Shown here: positions 15,484 through 23,430 of the stretch, piece by piece
How the letters are laid out: each line of letters begins with the position of its first letter
Position numbering within the stretch: the stretch's first letter is position 1
Assembly: GCF_023072615.1 (NCBI RefSeq)
Contig: NZ_JAKNRW010000046.1
Span: 1-38,167 of the forward strand
DNA: 38,167 nucleotides
Reading direction: 5' to 3'
Source: Pseudomonas violetae
GTDB taxonomy: Bacteria; Pseudomonadota; Gammaproteobacteria; Pseudomonadales; Pseudomonadaceae
Program-made: the position numbers and the translations under genes
Notes under the pieces: model-generated
Databases searched by the model: none
Seen by the model: the letters and a program-made list of their open reading frames with translations, nothing else
Told to the model about the DNA's origin: nothing

Positions 15484-17991
15484 CTAGGCTGCAGGCCATT
15501 GCGGGTTGTCGCGGCTGAGTTGCGCCGCCCCACTGAACGTCTTTTTCACCCCCTTCACATCGACCGTGCCCGGCGCGTGGATTTCGATGTTGCCGCCCCT
15601 GATGCGGATGTAGGCGCCGCCGCTGGTGAGGAGGATTTCATCCTGGGCGGCGATCTCGACGGTGCGGGCGGTCGAGGTAATGCGCACGCTGTCCCTGGCG
15701 GTGAGCTCGATGCAATCGTGCTGGGCCTGGATTTCTACATTGCCCTTGGCCGCGAACAGCTTGGCGCCTGCGGCCTGGGCGAACAGGCTGATGCTTTGGG
15801 CGACGCTGGCCAGCAGTGACTTGCCGCTGGCGAGGTTGATGTCTTCACCGGTCGAGAGGGTCAACTGCTTGCCACTGTGCAGATGGGTATTGAGCGGCGT
15901 CGCGGTGGCAATATCGGCAGGGGCCGACGCAATCAGGAGAGGTTTGTGGTAACCGCCGGTTTGCCCACGCCCACCGCCGCTGATCGCCGCGTCCGTGTCG
16001 CCGCCGTTGCGCAATTGCTGCGCAGGTGCGGCGGTCGTTTTTCCGGTGCTGCTGTAGTTCAGCTGGGTGTCTGCATTGAGTTGCTCAAGGCTGTCGACGC
16101 CGCCTTGCAGCGGCAGCGCTTGGTGCTGCCGGGCGGCCTCGGACAACGCCTTCACCCGCTCCTCGGCATTGCCCAGCTGTTGCCGGGCTTCCTGAATATC
16201 GACTTGCCCGCCTTGCGCGTTACTGCGCGGCCATGTGCTCAGGTACAACCCTTGCTGGGCGCGCAAGGCGCCATAGGCATCGGTACGCAATTCAAACCCA
16301 CTACCGCGCAATGCACCGCGCTGGTTGCCTTGCTGGTCGATCAGGTAACCAAGGTTCAACTGACTGTGTCCGTGGCTGCTGTGGATCTGCGTCCGGACCT
16401 GGCCGGTCGAATCGTCCATGACCCATTGGTTGTAACCGCGCCCCTGAATTTCCCGGCTTTTATAACCGCTCATTAAACCGCTCGAGTGCCAGGCAGGTTT
16501 GTGTCCGCCGTACACTTGGCCCATCACCAGCGGGCGGTCGATGTCGTTGTCGAGGAAGGTGACCACGACCTCTTCGCCAGAGCGCGGCACGTTGACACTG
16601 CCCCAGCCCTCCCCGCTGCTGGCTTGCATCATGCGCAACCAACAGGAGCCCAGCTCACCGTCCTTGACCAGGCGATCCCAATGGAAACGCACGCAGATTC
16701 GGTTGAGGCTGTCGGTGAAGACTTCGCGGCCGCTCGGCGTGACCACCACTGCCGTCTGGGGGCCGGGGTTTGCCGGCCTGGCATGTTCGAAGGGGCTGCG
16801 GTAGGCAATGTCCAGGCGTTGGGTTTCGAATCTATTCTGATAGAGACCTTCGCCTCCCACCGCTTGCGTGGACTTCTTTTTCCCGGTGGGAAACAGCGCC
16901 TTCAGACTGCCTGGTGGAGAGCCTCGCTGGACGCCGACCGGCAGGTTGCTCTGGGCGAAAAATTCGACCGCTATGATCAGGAACTGGCGGTCCTTGAGTG
17001 CTTTGGACTGATGCAGTGGATGCTGGGTCAGCTCGAAACCGTGGCCCGGTTGCATGCTGCGCACGCCCCCCTGCCCATGGATGCGGCGAGCGGCGGACTC
17101 GTCCTGCTCGATCTGCACCCGGCTGAGCCATTCGCCCCGATCCGGGTTTTGCCAGGCGTATTGCCCACGGTACTGGTAACGCTCGAGATCCAGCGGTGCG
17201 GACGCTGCAGCAAACGCCCGGGCTTGACTGACCTGCGTGCGGGCATGGCAGACATAATCGATGCTGGCGGCATGCACGACTCCGTTGAGCAAGCGCGCAC
17301 CAGGGCTCCACTGGGTAATGCTGTCATGCTTGCCGGCGGCGTATTGACTGTGGAATTCCAGGGTCTTTGGGTCCAAAGTCGGCAGGAAAAAGACACTGTC
17401 CGTGAATACGATGCAGTGGCTGTCGACCTGGTGTTCCACGTACCAGAACAGCCCTTCCTGCTCGCACCAACGCTGGACGAAATGGGCATCGCTCTCGTTG
17501 AACTGCGTGACGTACGACAGCGGCGGATATTCCCGTGACAAATCGAACCGATACGCACCGCGCGCCTGGCTGTAAAGCTGGAATACCTGGGCAAGAATGT
17601 CGGGCAGGCTTACGTCCTGCCAGATCCGGCAATCGATGCGGTATTCGAGCAGGCTGAACCAGGGTGCGAACACCAACTGCCAATCGTCGAGGCCGCCGTC
17701 GCTGCCCAGGTAGCGTACGCTTTCAACCCAGCCATGCCGGGGACTCAAGCGGCCGTCATCGAGCTTGATGCTCAGTTGCACGGCTTGGCCGATGAGTTGC
17801 TCCGGATCGAAATCGCTCAGCTGGTTGATCACATCCACGGTGTAGCGAGTCACTCGACCCAAGCGCTCCCGGGCATGGGCACGCCAGGCGTAGAGGTCCT
17901 GGCCCTGGGGTGTCGTCAGGTGCAACAGCCGTTCGGCCTGGTCTAACGGTTGGCCGAACGCGGCCAACGCGGTATCAGTGATTAAATTCAC
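15484..17991 (-). CDS. vgrG: T6SS spike protein VgrG with DUF2345 domain
   Basis: An 835-residue VgrG. The gp27-like region covers about residues 1-370 (ESDAHFVQRWCEQEGLFWYV). The gp5 OB-type region follows near residues 420-510 (RICVRFHWDR, then EGWGSVNVPRSGEEVVVTFL and DIDRPLVMGQVY). A Gln-rich linker (about 585-660) precedes a DUF2345 beta-prism from about residue 690 (LLIASAPADIATATP to GTVDVKGVKKTFSG). With PAAR it forms the tip of the secreted needle and carries effectors. It ends at TAG after NPQWPAA, but the same frame stays open for 122 more codons, so the protein is probably shortened. The start overlaps the upstream gene by 17 bases. No T6SS sheath or baseplate gene is present, so it is an orphan vgrG relying on a distant apparatus. 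Confidence 0.92.
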   Translation of the reverse strand: MNLITDTALAAFGQPLDQAERLLHLTTPQGQDLYAWRAHARERLGRVTRYTVDVINQLSDFDPEQLIGQAVQLSIKLDDGRLSPRHGWVESVRYLGSDGGLDDWQLVFAPWFSLLEYRIDCRIWQDVSLPDILAQVFQLYSQARGAYRFDLSREYPPLSYVTQFNESDAHFVQRWCEQEGLFWYVEHQVDSHCIVFTDSVFFLPTLDPKTLEFHSQYAAGKHDSITQWSPGARLLNGVVHAASIDYVCHARTQVSQARAFAAASAPLDLERYQYRGQYAWQNPDRGEWLSRVQIEQDESAARRIHGQGGVRSMQPGHGFELTQHPLHQSKALKDRQFLIIAVEFFAQSNLPVGVQRGSPPGSLKALFPTGKKKSTQAVGGEGLYQNRFETQRLDIAYRSPFEHARPANPGPQTAVVVTPSGREVFTDSLNRICVRFHWDRLVKDGELGSCWLRMMQASSGEGWGSVNVPRSGEEVVVTFLDNDIDRPLVMGQVYGGHKPAWHSSGLMSGYKSREIQGRGYNQWVMDDSTGQVRTQIHSSHGHSQLNLGYLIDQQGNQRGALRGSGFELRTDAYGALRAQQGLYLSTWPRSNAQGGQVDIQEARQQLGNAEERVKALSEAARQHQALPLQGGVDSLEQLNADTQLNYSSTGKTTAAPAQQLRNGGDTDAAISGGGRGQTGGYHKPLLIASAPADIATATPLNTHLHSGKQLTLSTGEDINLASGKSLLASVAQSISLFAQAAGAKLFAAKGNVEIQAQHDCIELTARDSVRITSTARTVEIAAQDEILLTSGGAYIRIRGGNIEIHAPGTVDVKGVKKTFSGAAQLSRDNPQWPAA

Positions 17992-19081
17992 TTCCTAAAC
18001 TCCCTGTTTGTTGGTCCTTGTTGACTCGGCCGATCAGCCAGCCCTGCGTCTGATCGGGCACGGTCCGCTGCAGAATCCAGGCGGCGCAGTCCGGTTGTGC
18101 GCTGGCTACCAGCCAGGCAAGACCGATCTGCGCCCATTGCTCGGCCACAGGCCCGAACCGGGCGTCGAGGCTGATCTGCTGCTGAAGATTGAGTTGGGGC
18201 AAAAAATCCCGGACGTATTGGCCGAGCTCGCTGAGACGCTGGCCATCAAGCGAGCCATCGCTGATCAGCGTGCTCACCCGCGCTGGATCAATCCCGGTTC
18301 GCTCACGAAACTGAGCCATTAGCTGTTCCAGTATTTGCGTCCAAGCGTGCACGTTGTGCTGCAATTGGATCGGAGCACACAGTTTTAAAAGACTCTCGGT
18401 CTGCGGCTGTGGCCCTTTCGATTGGCGGCGAAGCAGCACCGCGCTCGCCGCTTCGCCGGCTACCTCACCTGGCCTGCAAGCCGCCATCTGCTCTATGCAG
18501 GCCCACGTACCCACGCTCAAACACAACAAAAATTTCGCGCCCGCACTATTGGCCAGTACCTCAGGTACCCACTGTGTCGGGGGTTGCGTCTGCATTTCAA
18601 AACCACGTTGTGGCAAAAGCCCCGGCGGCCAATGGCGCAGCACCCGGACATACCAGTCGCTGGCGAGCACGGCGTCCGGGATAAACAGCACCACCTGGGT
18701 ATTGGGCCAGTCAACGGCGCTTCGAAATGCAGGCGCCCATTTTTCTAATGCCACCTGGAGAATTCGGCCGCAGCGGTCAAGCGCCTTGACCTCCGCCACT
18801 GCGCCTGCCCCAGTGGCCAAGCGGCGAACTGGCTGACGCAGGCCGCGGGAGTCCAGCAGGCGCGGGTCATGGGAAAAGTCGCCGTGCGCATTCGCCAGTT
18901 CGCCCGCAGGCAGCGGTGTTTCAAACGAGCCGCCAGGGAGCCAGACCCAGGACTGGACGATGCTGAAACAGGTGGAGGTAAAATCGCCCTTGGGATACGC
19001 GGCATCTGCCAGGCGCTGTTTTTCCTCCTCAGCCAGACGCCGCTCGGAGATTCGATCGTAGATACACCTTCGAATTGTCAT
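17975..19081 (-). CDS. Unknown protein between PAAR and VgrG (possible T6SS adaptor)
   Basis: A 368-residue protein with no signal peptide and no clear membrane helix. I do not recognise a family with confidence. The central part has a hydrophobic strand pattern (TQVVLFIPDAVLASDWYVRV) and CRPGEVAGEAASAVLLRR. The latter recalls the end of the N-terminal half in ketosynthase/thiolase-fold proteins, a fold known from some vgrG-linked genes, but no catalytic Cys-His-His set is evident. The C-terminal half is helical and Gln-rich. It sits 9 bases after PAAR and overlaps vgrG by 17 bases, so it is translated with the spike. An adaptor or chaperone role for loading an effector is an inference from position. 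Confidence 0.6.
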   Translation of the reverse strand: MTIRRCIYDRISERRLAEEEKQRLADAAYPKGDFTSTCFSIVQSWVWLPGGSFETPLPAGELANAHGDFSHDPRLLDSRGLRQPVRRLATGAGAVAEVKALDRCGRILQVALEKWAPAFRSAVDWPNTQVVLFIPDAVLASDWYVRVLRHWPPGLLPQRGFEMQTQPPTQWVPEVLANSAGAKFLLCLSVGTWACIEQMAACRPGEVAGEAASAVLLRRQSKGPQPQTESLLKLCAPIQLQHNVHAWTQILEQLMAQFRERTGIDPARVSTLISDGSLDGQRLSELGQYVRDFLPQLNLQQQISLDARFGPVAEQWAQIGLAWLVASAQPDCAAWILQRTVPDQTQGWLIGRVNKDQQTGSLGSEFNH

Positions 19082-19090
19082 CGCTATTCC

Positions 19091-19345
19091 TTAGAGAATG
19101 CCGGTGTCCTTATGCGCAGCGATCAAGCGCGCACCGCAGTTAGTCAGGTCGCCGTCACGGGCGACCGGTATGCCGTCGACCTGCACGGTGTTGTCGCCGC
19201 TGGCGATGCTGCATTCGCCGTGCGGGCATACAACTCGATCGCCCAATCGCGCTATGGCCTGGCCACCGATAAACGTGGAGGGAGAGCCTTCAACGACCTG
19301 GCCGCCGTTGGAAGTTGAGTCGTTGATTACAATGATGGGTCGCAT
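19091..19345 (-). CDS. PAAR-domain T6SS spike tip protein
   Basis: An 84-residue single-domain PAAR protein. Typical elements are GGQAIARLGDRVVCPHGEC, the DNTVQVDGIPVARDGDLTNC stretch and a closing GARLIAAHKDTGIL; His and Cys residues are placed for metal binding. PAAR caps VgrG and sharpens the needle. It begins with MRPIIVINDSTSNGG and has AGGAAC as ribosome binding site. It heads the PAAR, unknown, vgrG, pld1, immunity series, which follows a gap of 114 bases after the second immunity gene, so it may have its own promoter there; I see no convincing one. Confidence 0.92.
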   Translation of the reverse strand: MRPIIVINDSTSNGGQVVEGSPSTFIGGQAIARLGDRVVCPHGECSIASGDNTVQVDGIPVARDGDLTNCGARLIAAHKDTGIL

Positions 19346-19459
19346 GTTGGCTGTTCCTCTTATGTGTACGGCGGAAAATCAGGTGAGTTGACCCGTGCCA
19401 CTTATCAGTTGATTTTTCAGGACTGATGCGGATTCAGGGCGTGGCTGTTTGGGTGTTAC

Positions 19460-20488
19460 TTATTTAATGTTCGGCAAACTCAAGCCTGTTTCTGGATCGA
19501 GGTTGTTTTCCCTGGCAATTTCCAGGATCAACTCTTCGGAGGGTTTTTCGGGCGGTGGGGTGGAGTCGCGCTTTCGCTTCCATTCGAATGTGCCGTCCCA
19601 ATCCGGGAGTTTGGCGGGTGGTAATGGCACTATATTTTCGATGTCCGGAATTTTTGGCCCCAAGTGCTCGAATTTAGTTAGGAAGTTGGCGATCTGTTTA
19701 TATCTACTAGCTCTTTCTGGCTCCTCAGCAAGGCCAAAGTAATACAAACGGTCTTCAGGATCTGGGGTTGAAAAACCTCCACTCAAAAAATCGGCACTAT
19801 TACTGTTACCACTTCGTACTCCCATCTGAAATCCTTCGATCGCTTCAGGGTAAGCATGTCGAACTTTTAAAAACACCCCATAATGAAAGGCGCTCTGGGC
19901 ATGCCCCTGATAAGTCGCGCAGCGAAACATATCGACAACCACTTGCTCAGCGGATGTAATATCTTCAAGCAATCTAGCCACGTAAAATTGGGCTTCAGGA
20001 TTGCCCAAGTCTGCCGCTCTCCGAAAATAGGCGTTTGCCCGACTGGAGTCCTGCTTGACGCCATATCCCAATTCCAAATAGTGCCCCATGTCATAATAAC
20101 CGCCCGGAACACCTGCACTTATCAGGCTTTCAACGATATCAATAACTTCTGTACCTGGATCAGGGCTCGCCACTAGGCCTTGGGAAATCAATGTATGCAA
20201 ATTGGTCGCGGCTTTGTAGCTTCCAGCAGCGTAGGCTAAACGGTAAAAACGACCAATCTGTTGGTAGTCCTTGTCACGAAGTGCGGAATTCAGGAACAGG
20301 GCATAACTGTAAAACATTTTTCCATTTTCGCTAACATTGGGCAAATAATCCGACTCGCGAACACAGACAAACTGTAACTTATCCAGGTCATATCCTAGCT
20401 GATTTTCTGAATTCTCCACACTACCTCCTTCTCCACAAGATGTAAGTCCAGCTACAACAACAATTAAGAACACAGCCCGAACTAACAT
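19460..20488 (-). CDS. Tli5-like immunity lipoprotein, Sel1 repeats (paralogue 2)
   Basis: A 342-residue protein starting at ATG 20488, which has AAGGA seven bases upstream; a TTG at 20494 is in frame but less likely. The signal ends in a lipobox LTSC, so it is probably a lipoprotein. Sel1-type repeats follow (QQIGRFYRLAYAAGSYKAA, YLELGYGVKQDSSRANAYF, LGNPEAQFYVARLL), then the tail PLPPAKLPDWDGTFEWKRKRD, which mirrors paralogue 1. It lies right after pld2 and by family and position should neutralise that phospholipase in the periplasm. Its DNA is AT-richer than that of the neighbouring PAAR and vgrG, like the other immunity gene. Confidence 0.82.
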   Translation of the reverse strand: MLVRAVFLIVVVAGLTSCGEGGSVENSENQLGYDLDKLQFVCVRESDYLPNVSENGKMFYSYALFLNSALRDKDYQQIGRFYRLAYAAGSYKAATNLHTLISQGLVASPDPGTEVIDIVESLISAGVPGGYYDMGHYLELGYGVKQDSSRANAYFRRAADLGNPEAQFYVARLLEDITSAEQVVVDMFRCATYQGHAQSAFHYGVFLKVRHAYPEAIEGFQMGVRSGNSNSADFLSGGFSTPDPEDRLYYFGLAEEPERASRYKQIANFLTKFEHLGPKIPDIENIVPLPPAKLPDWDGTFEWKRKRDSTPPPEKPSEELILEIARENNLDPETGLSLPNIK

Positions 20489-20490
20489 TC

Positions 20491-22449
20491 TCAATCCTTG
20501 TATGTGCGACTCGAGCTTTCTCTCCTAAACTCAGTCAGAGAGCAAGTCGGCGACTCAGTGTTTTTGTTGTTTTTCCGGTTTTTAGCATTGTAAACCGCGG
20601 AATTCGTCCATATACGAAACGCCTCTCCGATATCATCACCAGCCCCCTTCCCACCCGTATGCATCCCCCACAAATGCTTCCTCAACGGTTTCACCACCGC
20701 CGGATCCTCCACGCAAATATTCAACTCGCTATCAACTTTCATGCTCCGCGTATTGACATTCGCCGACCCTAACGAGGCATACACATCATCAATGATCAGC
20801 AACTTGCTATGGATATACACATCAATCCAGTCATCTGGCTGCGAGTCTGGTGCCACCAAGGTACACACCAGCACCTTCAAACCGGGGATGTCTTGAGGCA
20901 CTACCGGCTTGGCATCCTCCTCGGGCAGTTTGGCCGTCAACTGATCGAGTTTTTCCTGCGCAGCCTTGATCTTGGCGCCTACCGGTTCGTAGGCCCGACT
21001 CACCCATTCGCCATGCTCTTTGCCGTAAGCGTTGTTAAACGCGTTTGACTCACGATAGGCATCCACCAGATTTTCCTTGGCCTGGTCGATTTCAGCCTTG
21101 AGTTCCTCCCTGCGCTCCAATCGGGCGACGTTGGGGATGATGTCCGGGCGCCCCAGTTCCTTGAGCATGCGGTAGGTATTGACGGTGCCATCGCCCATGC
21201 CTTCGTCGGTGGAGTTGGTGACCACAAACACATGGAGCGGGCCGTAGACCGAAGGATCTCGGCCGTTATCGATCAGCACCTGGGCCACGCTGGTGATCTT
21301 TTCCGCCAGCGGTGGCCAGCGAAAATACTGGTTTTCTATGTACATATACCGCAGCAGGTTATTGGTGGCGTTCAGGTAGCCCGCCTTGATGTCCTGCTTG
21401 CCCTCCTGAAACTGGGTTCTGTGGACTTGCGCCATCATCGGCGGACCGAACCCGGCCCTCGGTTTGAGCGCGGGGGCGACGACCATTCTCGCGGGCAGCA
21501 GGTTGATCCCGGTTTCGCGCAGCCAGGCTTCGGTGAAGTTGTGGTTGAGGTATTCGAGGACCGGGCCGGTCAGGCGGCTGGAGATATCCTGGCGCGGGGT
21601 GGCGCCGTTGCGGCCGAACTGTGCGTGCATCCTGATCGCACTATGGTCGTCCGTGTCCCAGTAGGCATCGAGCATGTTATGCCCCATGACAAAACCGACG
21701 GCGAGGTCAGGCATTTCATAATCGACCAATACCATTTTCTGGTGGTGGGTCGGGATCGCGGCCATCGCCCCGGCCGTGGCAGCCTTGTTGAACACGGAAC
21801 GTTTACTGTCAGCGCTGTTCCAGGCCACTTGCCAGGCAATTTCCACCCGGTCCTTGAGGCCCAGATCCCGCGTGACGAATTCGATGTTGTCGAACGCTTC
21901 CTTGCCGAAGCTGAAGGCAGTTCTCAACCAATCGCCGCTCGCCCGGGAGAGCCCGCCCAGGGGCGTGTGATTCTCGAACCACGAGCGCTGCTTGACGTCG
22001 GTCTTGCTCGCGCGGCGATACCATTCCCAATCGAACTCGCGCTGCCTATCGTTGCGCCCGCCTGACATGAACGATGCCAGGTTACGCCCCGGCGTCATGT
22101 TTTCGGCAAATGCGGCGGTCAGGTGCGCGCTGTCGGACCAGCACAAAATACGCACCTTGACGCCCTCCGCCGCTTTCATTCCAAGCAGTTGGCCGATGCA
22201 CAGCGAGCTGGTATCGCCACGCTTGAAATACATCGAAGGTTGAAAACCCCAGCAGATGATTTCCACGCTGCTCTTGGCCGCCATGATGGCGTCGTAGACG
22301 GTACCGAAGGCTCGTTCACCGTTTACCAGCGGTTCGAAGGTGGCAGGCACGGGGGAGTATTCGGTGTACTCCACGAACCATGGCAGGGTGAGAACGCAGG
22401 AGGTGGTTTTGCTTGTGGCGATGGGGACTGTGATAACGCGTCCGGACAT
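20491..22449 (-). CDS. T6SS phospholipase D effector, Tle5/PldA type (PLD2)
   Basis: A 652-residue paralogue of PLD1 with both HKD motifs: HQKMVLVD (His236, Lys238, Asp243) and HSKLLIID (His547, Lys549, Asp554), followed by GSANVNTRSM. Residues 5-80 are almost the same as in PLD1, while residues about 105-185 and the C-terminus diverge. The start at 22449 shares the same GGAGGCTTGAAC leader as pld1. It should hydrolyse membrane phospholipids of target cells. It overlaps the immunity gene region and is not next to its own vgrG; the bases just upstream hold a scar that looks like a lost PAAR/vgrG tail. Confidence 0.9.
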   Translation of the reverse strand: MSGRVITVPIATSKTTSCVLTLPWFVEYTEYSPVPATFEPLVNGERAFGTVYDAIMAAKSSVEIICWGFQPSMYFKRGDTSSLCIGQLLGMKAAEGVKVRILCWSDSAHLTAAFAENMTPGRNLASFMSGGRNDRQREFDWEWYRRASKTDVKQRSWFENHTPLGGLSRASGDWLRTAFSFGKEAFDNIEFVTRDLGLKDRVEIAWQVAWNSADSKRSVFNKAATAGAMAAIPTHHQKMVLVDYEMPDLAVGFVMGHNMLDAYWDTDDHSAIRMHAQFGRNGATPRQDISSRLTGPVLEYLNHNFTEAWLRETGINLLPARMVVAPALKPRAGFGPPMMAQVHRTQFQEGKQDIKAGYLNATNNLLRYMYIENQYFRWPPLAEKITSVAQVLIDNGRDPSVYGPLHVFVVTNSTDEGMGDGTVNTYRMLKELGRPDIIPNVARLERREELKAEIDQAKENLVDAYRESNAFNNAYGKEHGEWVSRAYEPVGAKIKAAQEKLDQLTAKLPEEDAKPVVPQDIPGLKVLVCTLVAPDSQPDDWIDVYIHSKLLIIDDVYASLGSANVNTRSMKVDSELNICVEDPAVVKPLRKHLWGMHTGGKGAGDDIGEAFRIWTNSAVYNAKNRKNNKNTESPTCSLTEFRRESSSRTYKD

Positions 22450-22451
22450 GT

Positions 22452-22559
22452 TCAAGCCTCCGATGTTTCGAGCAGAACAGTGAACACCGCGGGAGATGAT
22501 TTTAGTGGTGCCCCGACTCCCCCGAGAGTCGGATCTTTGATGTCGATGATCAGTCGCAT
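22452..22559 (-). pseudogene. Scar ORF: PAAR-like start joined to a VgrG-tail end
   Basis: A 35-codon frame, starting ATG at 22559 with MRLIIDIKDPTLGG and ending TSEA just before pld2. The start resembles MRPIIVINDSTSNGG of the PAAR protein at 19345. The end, and the following bases GGCTTGAACATG, match the end of the VgrG tail (PKSEA) before pld1. It probably marks a deletion that removed a PAAR-unknown-vgrG unit ahead of pld2. No Shine-Dalgarno is seen, so expression is doubtful. Confidence 0.45.
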
Positions 22560-22744
22560 AGGAGACGTCCGTGTTGAGAGCGGCGCGAGTCTGTTCACAC
22601 CGAAGTTGATAGGTTGTTGCAGGTTTGACGGACATAACCCATCAGCCGCGCAACAATGGGCAGGGCATGAATCGGAAACAATCAGCAAACAAAACTCACC
22701 GTAGAGATCGAAAGCGAATATGGCAAGTCGGACTATTCTGTAAA

Positions 22745-22796
22745 ACTTGTAGTATCGATCCTAGGACTTTGTAGCCTGTGTCCTAGGACCTTGTCC
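22745..22796. promoter_or_regulatory. Two TCCTAGGAC repeats 22 bases apart, possible operator
   Basis: TCCTAGGAC occurs at 22759-22767 and 22781-22789, each followed by YTTGT, so the copies are two helical turns apart. The core TCCTAGGA is a palindrome. They lie about 310 bases upstream of pld2 and directly before a plus-strand GTG frame at 22811. A regulator binding site is possible but not proven. Confidence 0.35.
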
Positions 22797-22810
22797 TGTG
22801 GAGGTTTGCG

Positions 22811-23092
22811 GTGCCAAAGAATGGAACATTAAAAGTAACGAAGATCACGAAAGGAAGGCAACCGAGCGCTGACATGAAAATGTCGGGCAGAAAGAAGCGA
22901 ATGCTCAATGAAGAAGAAATATCACCGCGCACGACAAAGCACCGATCGCGCCCTAAGGGGCGATCAGTGCGTGTGATTAATCAGTGCGCCCGTAACTTAA
23001 GCGGCAGACTCCAGCCGAACATCACTGGCAGTGATGGTGCCGTCGGTCCACCTGACCAGCACGAAAGAAATGCGCACACCAACCAAGGGTAA
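22811..23092 (+). CDS. Doubtful small basic protein
   Basis: A 93-codon frame starting with GTG, with GGAGG seven bases upstream (22799-22803). The first 60 residues are rich in Lys and Arg (KNGTLKVTKITKGRQ, SGRKKRMLNEEE). The repeats at 22759-22789 lie just before it. Against it, the frame runs through the terminator at 22935-22970 and overlaps the opposite gene at 22997 by 96 bases. I recognise no family. It may be a real short gene that has lost its natural end, or chance. Confidence 0.2.
   Translation: MPKNGTLKVTKITKGRQPSADMKMSGRKKRMLNEEEISPRTTKHRSRPKGRSVRVINQCARNLSGRLQPNITGSDGAVGPPDQHERNAHTNQG
22935..22970 (-). terminator. Intrinsic terminator of the small gene at 22997
   Basis: A long stem, GCACTGATCGC/GCGATCGGTGC with one G-T pair (22939-22970) and an inner CCC/GGG part, is followed by TTTGTCGT on the minus strand. 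It lies 27 bases past the stop of the small gene. Confidence 0.6.
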
Positions 23093-23257
23093 TAGATGTT
23101 CCCACTTCAAAAAGTCGATGCCTCTTAGAATGTAAACTGCACCGTCATTCGATGATCTTACTGTGCCCTTTGCTCTCGGGGTGATGACTGGCCAATCGGG
23201 GGATTCGAGAACAAATGTTTCAATAATTCCACTGTGACGAACGGCTTCGACACTCAT
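22997..23257 (-). CDS. Small hypothetical protein with beta-rich pattern
   Basis: An 86-residue protein if started at MSVEAVRHSG (ATG 23257), which has GGGAGAG seven bases upstream; an ATG six bases earlier is too close to it. The chain alternates hydrophobic residues as in a small beta-barrel (AKGTVRSSNDGAVYILRG, ISFVLVRWTDGTITASDVRL). This recalls cold-shock or OB-type folds, but the RNA-binding aromatic motifs of CspA are missing. It has its own terminator and no partner genes. It separates the T6SS island from the chemotaxis genes. Function unknown. Confidence 0.6.
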   Translation of the reverse strand: MSVEAVRHSGIIETFVLESPDWPVITPRAKGTVRSSNDGAVYILRGIDFLKWEHLLPLVGVRISFVLVRWTDGTITASDVRLESAA

Positions 23258-23430
23258 ATACATACTCTCCCTGGACTATAGATCAGCCGACATTTCGGAT
23301 ATCGAAACGCAGGCGATGACTAGCGCGAGGGATTATGTAGAATTCTTTAAACTTGAAAAGAATGGATGTGTAACCAGTAAATTATGATTCGAATTGTAGA
23401 ATTGATTTTTATTGTTTTTTGTATGTAAAA

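Noticed and set aside
15113..15499. Long N-terminal extension of PLD1 to 15499
   Set aside because: The extension is a shadow in another frame of the VgrG tail; pld1 has its own GGAGG and ATG at 15112.
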